DNA of 64,000 nucleotides, from contig NZ_PXZL01000013.1 in assembly GCF_003013405.1 (NCBI RefSeq), positions 124,001 to 188,000 on the forward strand, in the 5' to 3' direction. Positions within the stretch are counted from its first letter, which is position 1. The number at the start of each line of letters is the position of its first letter. The position numbers and the translations under genes were made by a program. Origin of the DNA: Brevibacillus formosus (GTDB lineage: Bacteria; Bacillota; Bacilli; Brevibacillales; Brevibacillaceae). The notes under the pieces were generated by a model. That model made no database searches. It saw only the letters and a list, made by a program, of their open reading frames with translations, and was not told where the DNA came from. This document shows positions 26,934 through 35,008 of this stretch, one piece after another.

Positions 26934-27917
26934 ATGAAGAAAACAGCCAAACTTTCGATAGCCAGTGTCGTATTGGCAAGCCTAGTTACAATCGTGAGTG
27001 CTTGTTCTGGCCAACCGAACGCTGCGAGTCCAGAGGGACAAGCGGGCAACAGCCAAACCGGGACACCAGCGGCTGAAGCTCCACGGGTACTGAAGGATGC
27101 GATGGGAAATGAAGTAACCGTCCCAGCTCAACCTCAGCGCGTGATCGCTTCTTATTTAGAGGATCATTTAGTAGCGTTGGGAGTGAAGCCAGTTGCTCAA
27201 TGGTCAGTAGGGAACAGCCAAGTACAAGGCTACCTGCAAAAAGAGCTGGCGGGTATTCCAGCGATTCCTTATGATCTGCCGCCAGAGGTCGTGATGAGCC
27301 ACAGCCCCGACCTGATTATTTTGGATAGCGCATCTCTGGTCCAAGGGGACAAGTATAGCCAGTACTCGAAAATCGCCCCTACTTACACCATTGGAAAAGA
27401 AAAGAACAGCGATTGGCGTAAAGAGCTCCTGACAGTAGGAGAAGTGCTCAACAAGGGGGAAGAAGCGAAGAAAGTGCTGGCAGATTATGAGACGTTTGCA
27501 GCCGAGTCCAAGCAAAAGCTGCAGCAGGCGATTGGGGAAAAATCAGCGGCAGCACTGTGGATAACGGGGAAAAATGTGTACGTAGCGCGTCAGGACTTGT
27601 CTAGCGGGGATGTGCTCTACAAGGACCTCGGGTTTAAGATTCCTGCTATCGTTCAGGAAATCTCCAAGTCAGGAGAAGCAAACTGGAACGCGATCTCCAT
27701 GGAGAAATTGGCTGAACTCGATGCCGAGTACTTGTTTATCGTAAACAGTAATCCGACTGCTGTAGAACAATTGCAAAAGGATCCAGTATGGGCGAATATC
27801 CCTGCTGTGAAGAATGGAAATGCGTTTACGTTTGCGAAAGATTCCAGCTGGCTGTACACAGGCGTCATTGCCAACCGCCAAATGATTGAGGATGTACTCA
27901 GCAACGTTAGTAAATAA
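26934..27917 (+). CDS. Iron-siderophore ABC transporter, substrate-binding lipoprotein
   Basis: FeuA/YfiY-type binding protein (327 aa) anchored to the membrane by Cys24 in a VSAC lipobox. The mature part opens with the class III signature PRVLKDAMGNEVTVPAQPQRVIAS, then MSHSPDLIIL and a rigid central helix. It should deliver a ferric siderophore to a FecCD-type permease, but none is encoded nearby. A Fur box at its promoter supports iron control. A second such protein is at 29607. The terminator at 27924 follows. Confidence 0.92.
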   Translation: MKKTAKLSIASVVLASLVTIVSACSGQPNAASPEGQAGNSQTGTPAAEAPRVLKDAMGNEVTVPAQPQRVIASYLEDHLVALGVKPVAQWSVGNSQVQGYLQKELAGIPAIPYDLPPEVVMSHSPDLIILDSASLVQGDKYSQYSKIAPTYTIGKEKNSDWRKELLTVGEVLNKGEEAKKVLADYETFAAESKQKLQQAIGEKSAAALWITGKNVYVARQDLSSGDVLYKDLGFKIPAIVQEISKSGEANWNAISMEKLAELDAEYLFIVNSNPTAVEQLQKDPVWANIPAVKNGNAFTFAKDSSWLYTGVIANRQMIEDVLSNVSK

Positions 27918-27923
27918 GAAGAG

Positions 27924-27974
27924 AAAAGCCTATCCACCCTTTGACGTTTTGTACGAAGGGTGGGCAGGCTTTTT
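27924..27974. terminator. Bidirectional terminator
   Basis: AAAAGCCTATCCACCCTT pairs with AAGGGTGGGCAGGCTTTT; T runs on both sides. Its last bases overlap the stop codon of the minus-strand DUF817 gene. Confidence 0.88.
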
Positions 27975-28767
27975 ACATGTGTTTCTTGCTATTATGGGAT
28001 TGGGATCTTCTGGATTTTACATGCTTTAATTCCGCCACGATAATAAAGCTCACGATGACAAGTAAAAACCACGAGCTGATTTTACTGAGATGCACGAGCT
28101 CCCAGCCTGCTCTCTGATTCGGATAATTCCAAGCTCCGAGAAACGTCGCTATATTTTCCGCAATCCAAATGAAAAAACCGATCAAAAAGTAACCAAGAGG
28201 GATGGGCATGAAAAACCGCTCATTCGCGACGCTAAAATAAACACGTGTTTTCCAGAAGACAATGAAAATAGCTGCCATCAGCACCCAACGCAAATCCCAA
28301 ATATAATGGTGGGTGAAAAAGTTCAGATAGATCATTGCGCCCAAAATGGTGGCGATAATCTGATTTGGCCAGCCAGAGAGAGAAACCTCTAGTCGACGCC
28401 ACGCTTGACATAAGTAGCTCGCGACACTGGCGTACATGAACCCACTGTACAAAGGAACGCCAAATACCTTGCTGTACGCATCCTCCGGATAGCTCCAAGA
28501 ACCCATATGCACCTTGAATATTTCCAAGCACAGCCCGATCACGTGAAAGACCGTGATGACCTTCAATTCGTCCTGAGACTCCAAACCGCTTTTCACCATG
28601 AAAATCTGGAAGAGCAGGCAGAGCAACAGCAGGAGGTCGTACCTGGGAAAACCAGGAATGGTGACGAATTTGGATAAGGCGAGCGAACCAAAAATAAAGA
28701 CCGGAAACAAGCAAGACATAGCTTCTTGATAGCCAAAATGAAGCAATAGACGCATATATCGTATCAT
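27973..28767 (-). CDS. DUF817 integral membrane protein (YoaT-like)
   Basis: A 264-aa membrane protein with about seven hydrophobic spans and the aromatic signature of DUF817: HMGSWSYPEDAY, GVPLYSGFMYASVASY, FFTHHYIWDLRW and GAWNYPNQRAGW. The function of this family is unknown. ATG follows AAAGGA. It lies downstream of the siderophore esterase on the same strand with a 40-base gap and could be the last gene of the Fur-controlled transcript. Confidence 0.85.
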   Translation of the reverse strand: MIRYMRLLLHFGYQEAMSCLFPVFIFGSLALSKFVTIPGFPRYDLLLLLCLLFQIFMVKSGLESQDELKVITVFHVIGLCLEIFKVHMGSWSYPEDAYSKVFGVPLYSGFMYASVASYLCQAWRRLEVSLSGWPNQIIATILGAMIYLNFFTHHYIWDLRWVLMAAIFIVFWKTRVYFSVANERFFMPIPLGYFLIGFFIWIAENIATFLGAWNYPNQRAGWELVHLSKISSWFLLVIVSFIIVAELKHVKSRRSQSHNSKKHM

Positions 28768-28806
28768 TTGTCTGTCCTTTACGTTTACGAAAGTAGTTTC
28801 AGAGGG

Positions 28807-29610
28807 CTAATCCGTAAGCACAAACCGCACAAGTCTATTGATAGCGGAAGGCAGCACGCTTACATGGCCCTCATCTTCGAATTTGATGAAGCTCACTTGA
28901 ACACCTTTGGTAGTGAGTGGTTCCATGCGCTCTACAACGCGTTGTGCACCCTCGACCATGAAGGAGAGCTCATCGCCGCCAACAATGACGAGCAGCTTTA
29001 GTTCATGATCGCCTTTCCATTGGGTGATAAAGCGCTCTTGCTCTCTCAATACCTCCTCGTTGCCCCACCAGACGGAAGGGCTCCCTGATACGACGTGTGA
29101 GAAAAGCTTCGGACGCGAGAACAGCGTATACAGTGTGAAATGACCACCTAAGGAATGGCCGAAAATCGCCTGTTTTTTCGGATTTACCTGCCATTCGGAA
29201 GAAATAGCTGGCATCAGCTGCTGTTCAAGGAAATCCAGGAACAAATCAACCCCACCATGCTCTGGCCAAGGCTCCCCATTCGGTCGGTCAGGAAGTGAAG
29301 CCGAATCCACGGGCATGGTCAAATCGTAACAACGGCGGTCCATATCAAATGGCAGACGTGATGGATAGCCGATTCCTACAACAATGGCTGGGTTAAAGCC
29401 CTTGGGCTTGCGTGTTTGCAACTTCACCGTCTCCGCAATCGTTCCAAACATCGCATCGCCATCCACGGCATAAATAACCGCATATCCTTCGGGAGGAGCT
29501 TTAGCTTCCGGAATCGCAATCATAATCCGATAGTCACGACCTTGGCTTGATTGCAGTGTCCACTCTACACAATTACGAGGGGAGTAGCCGTTTTTCTCTA
29601 TCATTTTCAT
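28807..29610 (-). CDS. Alpha/beta-hydrolase, probable ferri-siderophore esterase (BesA/IroE-like)
   Basis: Putative esterase D family hydrolase (267 aa) without signal peptide. The nucleophile elbow is GHSLGG; DGDAMFGT precedes it and GHVSVLP near the end supplies the histidine. Enzymes of this type hydrolyse imported catecholate triester siderophores to release iron. The start overlaps the stop of the upstream binding-protein gene as ATGA, so the two are translationally coupled, which supports a siderophore role. The exact siderophore is inferred only. Confidence 0.88.
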   Translation of the reverse strand: MKMIEKNGYSPRNCVEWTLQSSQGRDYRIMIAIPEAKAPPEGYAVIYAVDGDAMFGTIAETVKLQTRKPKGFNPAIVVGIGYPSRLPFDMDRRCYDLTMPVDSASLPDRPNGEPWPEHGGVDLFLDFLEQQLMPAISSEWQVNPKKQAIFGHSLGGHFTLYTLFSRPKLFSHVVSGSPSVWWGNEEVLREQERFITQWKGDHELKLLVIVGGDELSFMVEGAQRVVERMEPLTTKGVQVSFIKFEDEGHVSVLPSAINRLVRFVLTD

Positions 29611-30608
29611 TTTGCAATCAATCCTTTCACATCCTCAATGACTTTCATATGTGCGATCAGGCCGCCGCTTAACCAGTGATCTCCCTCTACTTTAAACGTA
29701 CGGCCGTTCTTCACAGCCTCCATGCTTTTCCAAACCGGACTCTCTGTCAAATCTTTTTCGAATGCATCCCCCGTACCAGCGTCATTGATGAGGAAAATAT
29801 AGTCCGCATCCAAATCAGGTAAGCTCTCTAGTGATAAATGAATGTCACCGCCGGAAACAACCTGGCTCGGCAAAAAGCCTAGCTCATTGGTAAGTACGTA
29901 TCCACTGAAGAAATCATACTTGATGAAGAACATCCCTCTGCCATTAAAGCGAATAATCGCTGCTTTTTTGCCTTGGATATGAGGGGCCAGCTCCTTTTTG
30001 GCTGCCTCGACATGCTCCTTATATTTCTGCAAAGCTTTTTCAGCTTCCGCCGACTTGCCCAACAGATCGCCAACTATGCGTACGGAAGATTCAAGATCAG
30101 CATTTGCTTGCTTGAACACATACGTAGGCGCAATCATCTTATATTTATCGTACACGCCGCTTTCGATATGGTTGGCATTGTGTAAAAGGATGAGGTCTGG
30201 CTCATGGGCCATAACCCCTTCCGGCTCTGGAGGCAATCCACCTGTGAAGGCAATGGACGGCACATCTTTTAGCTGATCTTGCAAATACATTTTTGGTCTT
30301 GAGCCCGAAGACCACTGCACGACCGGAGCAACGCCCAGTGCGACCAAAGTATCTTCCAGATTGGGAGCGAATATTTTGGCAGGTGCAGCAGGCAATGTCA
30401 CCTCGTTACCCATTTCATCTTTTAGCACACGCGGGTAGGCAGGCTTGTCAGAAGAGCTCTTTGCCGATCCTTCGGCACTCCTAGTCGTGGATGATTCGAC
30501 CTTCTGTGTCACTGTCTCACTGATTACGTTGTTCCCGCAGCCTGCTGCCAGTCCAGCAACGAGCATCGTCGTGGTCAGCATCAGCGCAAGACTTGTTTTC
30601 TTTGTCAT
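29607..30608 (-). CDS. Iron-siderophore ABC transporter, substrate-binding lipoprotein (second)
   Basis: Class III binding protein (333 aa), lipidated at Cys24 (LAAGC). After a Ser/Lys linker comes YPRVLKDEMGNEVTLP and EGVMAHEPDLILLHN. It is a divergent paralogue of the protein at 26934. Start ATG at 30608 follows GAGGGG; an ATG 36 bases upstream has no site and would break the signal peptide. It is the first gene of a binding protein-esterase pair downstream of the AraC regulator. Confidence 0.93.
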   Translation of the reverse strand: MTKKTSLALMLTTTMLVAGLAAGCGNNVISETVTQKVESSTTRSAEGSAKSSSDKPAYPRVLKDEMGNEVTLPAAPAKIFAPNLEDTLVALGVAPVVQWSSGSRPKMYLQDQLKDVPSIAFTGGLPPEPEGVMAHEPDLILLHNANHIESGVYDKYKMIAPTYVFKQANADLESSVRIVGDLLGKSAEAEKALQKYKEHVEAAKKELAPHIQGKKAAIIRFNGRGMFFIKYDFFSGYVLTNELGFLPSQVVSGGDIHLSLESLPDLDADYIFLINDAGTGDAFEKDLTESPVWKSMEAVKNGRTFKVEGDHWLSGGLIAHMKVIEDVKGLIAK

Positions 30609-30628
30609 ACTAGGGAATCCCCTCTCGT

Positions 30629-30643
30629 TGATAATGTTTCTCA
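30629..30643 (-). promoter_or_regulatory. Candidate Fur box before the second binding protein
   Basis: TGATAATGTTTCTCA matches the 7-1-7 Fur motif TGATAAT-N-ATTATCA at about 12-13 of 15 positions, just upstream of the start codon. Confidence 0.6.
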
Positions 30644-30653
30644 CTGGGAAACA

Positions 30654-31844
30654 TTATAATTCACCCAAGAAAGGGGCTCCATGGACAACACCTTGAATCG
30701 CATTTGGACTTTTCCCTGTTACCATTAGCAGGATTTCATCCAGCATCCGGTTCATGGCTACTGGTGAGTACTCGTACCACGGATTAGAAGGCAAGAGATA
30801 GAGGTACCCATTTTGAACAGCGCGAAGTCCTCTCCAAAGCGAATGATGCTGTAGCGTCAGCCAGCTTATGCGTGTCGACTCATCGAGACAAACGAACAAC
30901 AGGATTCGCTCCGGGTCAAAGCTCGCAAGCTGCTCGAGCGTGATAGGCCGATTGCAAGGTTCCATTTCCTCTTCCACAAGAGAAAGCTGCAAATCGCCGC
31001 ACAGAAGCTCCTTCATTCCCTTATTGTTGTAAAGATGGATGCCATCCCGATAAAGGCGAATGATGGCAAATTTATCTTGCTGGAGCACAGATTGCAGGTC
31101 TGCGCGAACGGCAGCGGCCTTCGCTTCATAAAAAGCGATCCAGGAGTCACAAGCTGCTTCTTTGCCCGTGTAGCTGGCAACTTCACGTAATTGCTCTCTC
31201 CAGCCAGAAGATTGGAGGGTCAAGACGTCTATGCCATGTGCAGACAAGCGTTGCTTGGTAGTCTCGGGAAGCTCTACGTGGCTAATGACAACATCCGGCT
31301 TGGCAGCCAGAAGCATGATTTCCTGATTGTCATCATTCCACGGCGTTTCGACTGCTTTTAAATGAACCGCGATGTGTTGCTGATACTGCTGATAGTAATA
31401 GGGGGTCCACTTCGCATCCAAAGGAGCAGCGACTGGTATAATCCCCAGTACTACTAGATGCCCCAGCAGGGAAGGGGAGTAGACGGCAACTTTGCGCTCG
31501 GAAGCTCTTTCATACGCGGAGGGGGATACACCCACTTCCTTCTTGAACTTCCGGCTAAAGTAAAACTCATCGCTGTACCCGATTGTTTTCGCAATATCCC
31601 GCAGCTTCATATCCGTCTCGCGTAACAATCGCTTGGCGTGATTGATACGCAGACTCGTTACATAATCCATGACACTTTGTCCGTAAGCCTTCTTGAACGA
31701 ATCGCCAAAATAGCTCGGACTTAAGTTCGCCATCGCTGCCAACGTAGTTACGTTTAACGGACGATCGAAGTTACAGACCATATAGGCGCGAACCTCGTGG
31801 AGTGACATTTGGCGACAAGGCTCGTATTCTTTGTTATGTTTCAT
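30654..31844 (-). CDS. btr: AraC regulator fused to a siderophore-binding-protein domain (Btr-like)
   Basis: A 396-aa protein with an N-terminal AraC HTH pair (LNVTTLAAMANLSPSYFGDSFKK and LRDIAKTIGYSDEFYFSRKFKKEVGVSPSAYE, read in parts) followed from about residue 125 by a FhuD/FeuA-like domain (VAVYSPSLLGHLVVLGIIP, KPDVVISHVELP, IRLYRDGIHLY). B. subtilis Btr has this layout and activates bacillibactin uptake when its binding domain holds the siderophore. ATG at 31844 has AAAGGTGG upstream. The Fur box at 31883 lies in its promoter. Likely activates the two genes downstream. Confidence 0.88.
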   Translation of the reverse strand: MKHNKEYEPCRQMSLHEVRAYMVCNFDRPLNVTTLAAMANLSPSYFGDSFKKAYGQSVMDYVTSLRINHAKRLLRETDMKLRDIAKTIGYSDEFYFSRKFKKEVGVSPSAYERASERKVAVYSPSLLGHLVVLGIIPVAAPLDAKWTPYYYQQYQQHIAVHLKAVETPWNDDNQEIMLLAAKPDVVISHVELPETTKQRLSAHGIDVLTLQSSGWREQLREVASYTGKEAACDSWIAFYEAKAAAVRADLQSVLQQDKFAIIRLYRDGIHLYNNKGMKELLCGDLQLSLVEEEMEPCNRPITLEQLASFDPERILLFVCLDESTRISWLTLQHHSLWRGLRAVQNGYLYLLPSNPWYEYSPVAMNRMLDEILLMVTGKSPNAIQGVVHGAPFLGEL

Positions 31845-31882
31845 GATTCCATCCACCTTTTCAGGCACGTGCACAAGTTTGT

Positions 31883-31901
31883 GATAATGATAATTATTAT
31901 C
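31883..31901. promoter_or_regulatory. Near-perfect Fur box
   Basis: GATAATGATAATTATTATC differs from the classical 19-base Fur consensus at one position. It stands 38 bases before the Btr-like start. Confidence 0.92.
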
Positions 31902-31935
31902 TATGAATGATAGCGAAAATGATAGAGGAAGAAAA

Positions 31936-31975
31936 ATAAGACGACCGCTCCCCAATGTCGTAGGGAAGCGATCGC
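31936..31975 (-). terminator. Probable terminator after rhodanese gene
   Basis: GATCGCTTCCC pairs with GGGAGCGGTC (one bulge, one G-U), followed by a T-rich stretch on the minus strand. Confidence 0.65.
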
Positions 31976-31994
31976 CGAAAGTCCACTGATGGAA

Positions 31995-32822
31995 TTACTC
32001 TTCGCCGGTAGCCACCGGATTATCTGGATAAGAGCTCCAGTCACTCCAACTGCCCAAATACAATTTCACATCGGTTCGACCAGCAGCATGGAAAGCGAGC
32101 AAATTAGAGCAAGCCGTCACGCCTGAGCCGCAATAGACGATCAATTCTTTATCAGCGTAAGGAGCGAGACGTTTTTGCAGCTCGTCTGCCGGAAGCATCG
32201 TCTGATCAGCAGCGAGGTTGTCCTTATAAAAGAAATTGTGCGCCCCAGGTATGTGTCCTGCTTTTGCGTCGATCGGTTCGTTCTCGCCACGGTAGCGTTC
32301 TGGCGCACGAGAATCGAGCAATACGGTGTGCTCGCTGCGTTTTTTGACACCTTCCATGTCAACTAACATGTCGTGGCGGACATGTGGGACGAACTGACGA
32401 GCTTGTACAGTAGGTACTTCTGCGGTTATCTCATAGCCAGCCTTTTTCCAAGCAGCGTATCCGCCGTCGAGTACAGCTACCCGATCGTGACCAAGGTAGC
32501 GCAGAAGCCACCATAGACGTCCTGCCATTGCCATTTCCTGATCATCGTAGGCGATGACAGTCGTGTTGGCATCGATTCCCGCATTTGAAAAATGGGCAGC
32601 CAGCAGCTCCGTATCTGGGAGAGGATGACGTCCACCATGCTCGCTTTTGGAGCCGGAAAGGTCACGGTTCAGATGAAAGTAGAGGGCTCCCGGGATATGA
32701 TCCTTCGTGTATTCCTCTGCACCTGCTTCAGAAGCACTTAAAGCAAAACGACAATCGACGATCACCAAATTTTCATCGTTCAGATGATCCTTGAGCCATT
32801 GAGGTGTGACAAGTGCTTGCAT
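31995..32822 (-). CDS. Sulfurtransferase, thiosulfate/3-mercaptopyruvate type
   Basis: Tandem-rhodanese protein of 275 aa. The inactive first domain includes IVDCRFAL and HIPGALYFHLNRDLSG; the second has the active loop CGSGVTA with Cys231. The CGSGV(T/S) loop is typical of mercaptopyruvate/thiosulfate sulfurtransferases. Start ATG at 32822 is four bases after GGGAG. Monocistronic. Confidence 0.94.
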   Translation of the reverse strand: MQALVTPQWLKDHLNDENLVIVDCRFALSASEAGAEEYTKDHIPGALYFHLNRDLSGSKSEHGGRHPLPDTELLAAHFSNAGIDANTTVIAYDDQEMAMAGRLWWLLRYLGHDRVAVLDGGYAAWKKAGYEITAEVPTVQARQFVPHVRHDMLVDMEGVKKRSEHTVLLDSRAPERYRGENEPIDAKAGHIPGAHNFFYKDNLAADQTMLPADELQKRLAPYADKELIVYCGSGVTACSNLLAFHAAGRTDVKLYLGSWSDWSSYPDNPVATGEE

Positions 32823-32920
32823 GAATCTCCCTACTTTCTCTTTTTTCTTCATCATAGCAGATGGCAATCCAATCAGGTACAATAATTAAGGGATTGTGGT
32901 TAGGAGAGAGGAGAAGAGAG

Positions 32921-33520
32921 ATGAAGCGTTTCATTCGCTATTTTTTTGAGGGGCTATTGTTTGTCATTCCTTTGGCAGTGACGATTTATATTTTGTATTG
33001 GATTTTCACGACCGTGGATAACTGGTTCTATCTGCTGGTTCACAACTGGTTTAATCTCCAAATTCCAGGACTTGGTGTCCTCTTGACCATACTCGGCATT
33101 ACGATTGTAGGCTTCCTTGCATCCAATGTACTGACACGCGGAGTTCTTTCGCTCGTGTCCACCGTCTTCGAGAAAGTGCCGTTTATCAAACTGATTTATA
33201 CGTCCATCAAGGATTTGATAGGAGCGTTTGTAGGGGAGAAGAAGAGCTTTAACAAGCCGGTGCTTGTGACGCTATCCAAGGATGGAAATGCGAAGGCCAT
33301 TGGGTTTATTACAAAAGAAAGCCTCGATTCTTTTGGTCTCACAGATCACGTAGCTGTCTACTTGCCGCAGTCGTACAATTTTGCAGGAAATCTCTTGTTG
33401 TTCCCGAGTGATCAGGTACAGCTGCTTGATACGGAAAGCTCAGAAGTCATGGCATTCCTGGTATCGGGTGGAGTATCTGGAGGGCCGCAAAACGTAAACA
33501 AAAAAAGCAGCGATGCTTAA
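32921..33520 (+). CDS. DUF502 membrane protein
   Basis: A 199-aa protein with two N-terminal membrane spans (FEGLLFVIPLAVTIYILYWIF and LGVLLTILGITIVGFLAS) and a soluble part with the VPFIKLIYTSIKDLIGAF signature and KSFNKPVLV, GFITKES, YLPQSYNFAGNLLLFP motifs of DUF502. Function unknown. ATG at 32921 follows GGAGAAGAGAG. Confidence 0.92.
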   Translation: MKRFIRYFFEGLLFVIPLAVTIYILYWIFTTVDNWFYLLVHNWFNLQIPGLGVLLTILGITIVGFLASNVLTRGVLSLVSTVFEKVPFIKLIYTSIKDLIGAFVGEKKSFNKPVLVTLSKDGNAKAIGFITKESLDSFGLTDHVAVYLPQSYNFAGNLLLFPSDQVQLLDTESSEVMAFLVSGGVSGGPQNVNKKSSDA

Positions 33521-33525
33521 ATCAT

Positions 33526-33567
33526 ACAAACCTCCAGAGCCACGAGTCTTGTGGTTTTGGAGGTTTG
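33526..33567 (+). terminator. Terminator after DUF502 gene
   Basis: ACAAACCTCCA(GAGCCAC) pairs with (GTGGTTT)TGGAGGTTTGT. Confidence 0.85.
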
Positions 33568-33615
33568 TTGCTTGTTTTTTGGGGAACTTCCTTAGTTTTC
33601 GATTTTTCCACACAA

Positions 33616-33647
33616 AAAAGACACCCAAACGAATTTGAGTGCCTTCA
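33616..33647 (-). terminator. Probable terminator after the 80-aa membrane protein gene
   Basis: GGCACTCAAA pairs with TTTGGGTGTC (two G-U), then TTTTTT on the minus strand. Confidence 0.7.
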
Positions 33648-33660
33648 CATTTTCATAACG

Positions 33661-33903
33661 TCAGCTGCTAAAAAATCCACTATGGCTGGAATATTTGCGA
33701 CGATAGTGACGATGACCGTATGTTCGATGCCCCATCTTCCATGAGGGTCGATATCGGTAATCACTGCTGCTGTACTTGTGATAGCCACGTCCGGTCATTT
33801 TCCATAAGAACCGGGCGCCTTTCTTAAAGAGGACCGCCACAATGACAATCGCAACGATCAAAATAACAAAACCGATCCCCAAAATCGTGAGTAGGACTGA
33901 CAT
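33661..33903 (-). CDS. Small membrane protein with basic Tyr/His/Arg-rich tail
   Basis: An 80-aa protein with one N-terminal span (SVLLTILGIGFVILIVAIVIV) followed by a strongly basic, aromatic tail with repeated H-R-Y/Y-R patterns (GYHKYSSSDYRYRPS, GHRTYGHRHYRRKYSSHSG). The tail is expected on the cytoplasmic or spore-coat side and could bind nucleic acid, polysaccharide or metal. No family recognised. ATG at 33903 is better spaced from AGGAG than the ATG two codons earlier. Confidence 0.75.
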   Translation of the reverse strand: MSVLLTILGIGFVILIVAIVIVAVLFKKGARFLWKMTGRGYHKYSSSDYRYRPSWKMGHRTYGHRHYRRKYSSHSGFFSS

Positions 33904-33967
33904 CCACATCGTCTCCTTGCCAAAAAGGTCTTACCTTTTTTACGGATGACTCTACAGGAAGTTTCAA

Positions 33968-34411
33968 TTATCCCTCGGCATTCAAATATTTCTCATAGGG
34001 CGTGTAGTCGATTTCTTTTGATTTCAGGTGGGCAATGAGCCATTTGTGGTCACGCTTGGGGGTTGCTACGATGTACCCCTTTACAATCAAATCTGTTGTA
34101 ATGGTGGTTGCTTTCTCTTCCAGCGCGATCTGGCCGATTTTCGCTGCGATAGAACGTCTCGCAACATCACGAAACAACTGTGGCACAGGATCAACCAATT
34201 CATTGAGCAAGGTCAGACCTTCATCTGTCCAGAGCGCACGTGTCTGATCAATGTAATGATCCTGCCAATCCAAGTCAGATTTTCCGTCTTGCTTGGGCAT
34301 AGACTTGAGAAATTTGCGGAACATGAAATACCCGCCAATCGCCATCAGACTTACGAGAACAATGGTCCAGCCAACGATAAACAGGGAAAACCCTGTAGAC
34401 ATTTCACCCAT
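33968..34411 (-). CDS. DUF2621 family protein (YneK-like)
   Basis: A 147-aa protein with one membrane span near the N-terminus (FSLFIVGWTIVLVSLMAIGGYFMF) and a soluble part containing DLDWQDHYIDQTR, LWTDEGLTLLNELVDPVP and a KGYIVATPKRDHKWLI segment that fits B. subtilis YneK/DUF2621. Function unknown. ATG follows GAGGTG by eight bases. Confidence 0.85.
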   Translation of the reverse strand: MGEMSTGFSLFIVGWTIVLVSLMAIGGYFMFRKFLKSMPKQDGKSDLDWQDHYIDQTRALWTDEGLTLLNELVDPVPQLFRDVARRSIAAKIGQIALEEKATTITTDLIVKGYIVATPKRDHKWLIAHLKSKEIDYTPYEKYLNAEG

Positions 34412-34579
34412 ACCTTGTACACCTCATTACCAATTTCCATTCACTAGTAAAAATTGTACCTTATTTTGGTTCGGGCAACAAACTTTTTATGCGTTTTCCT
34501 ATCCTTAGGGGTTTGCTCTTCCCAAGAACACATACAATTTAGTATGATTAGAATTAATCTTTATTGGGAGTTGACGCTC

Positions 34580-34954
34580 ATGTTCAAGCTTGGACAACGC
34601 GTCGTCATTGTTGCCGACTCCTTCGAGCAAGGTTTGCCTTTGGGTGAATACGGTTACCTGATTGCTCGTGACCGCAATCCGGACAGCGCATTTTCTTGGG
34701 TTTTACGCATTCCGAAAATTGATAAGCATATCGCCGTTGTAGAAGAGGACATCGCCTTGGAGGAGCAATTGCTGGAGGAAGAAGCAAATCGCATCTCGCA
34801 TGAGGCTTTACTTGATTTTGCATTGGCGACAAGGAACGAAGCACTGTTTCGACAACTGATGGGCATGGAAGATGCAGAAGAGGCAAATGACGAACCCGCG
34901 AAGGAATCAATGGAGGAATTTATCCGTAAAGTAAATATCAAAGCATGGATCTAA
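34580..34954 (+). CDS. IDEAL-domain protein
   Basis: Protein of 124 aa. The N-terminal half (LGQRVVIVADSFEQGLPLGEYGYLIARDRN) looks like a small beta domain; the C-terminal part has a helix LLDFALATRNEALFRQLMGME that fits the IDEAL motif (acidic helix, L-x-x-A-L-x-x-R-x-x-x-x-F). Such proteins are small adaptors in bacilli. Start ATG at 34580 with GGGAG nine bases before. It precedes a TPR gene by about 54 bases. Confidence 0.72.
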   Translation: MFKLGQRVVIVADSFEQGLPLGEYGYLIARDRNPDSAFSWVLRIPKIDKHIAVVEEDIALEEQLLEEEANRISHEALLDFALATRNEALFRQLMGMEDAEEANDEPAKESMEEFIRKVNIKAWI

Positions 34955-35008
34955 TTGGCGGTACAAGCATTTGAAACTTTTGTGAGGAAATGAAAGCGAG
35001 GCTGTTTC

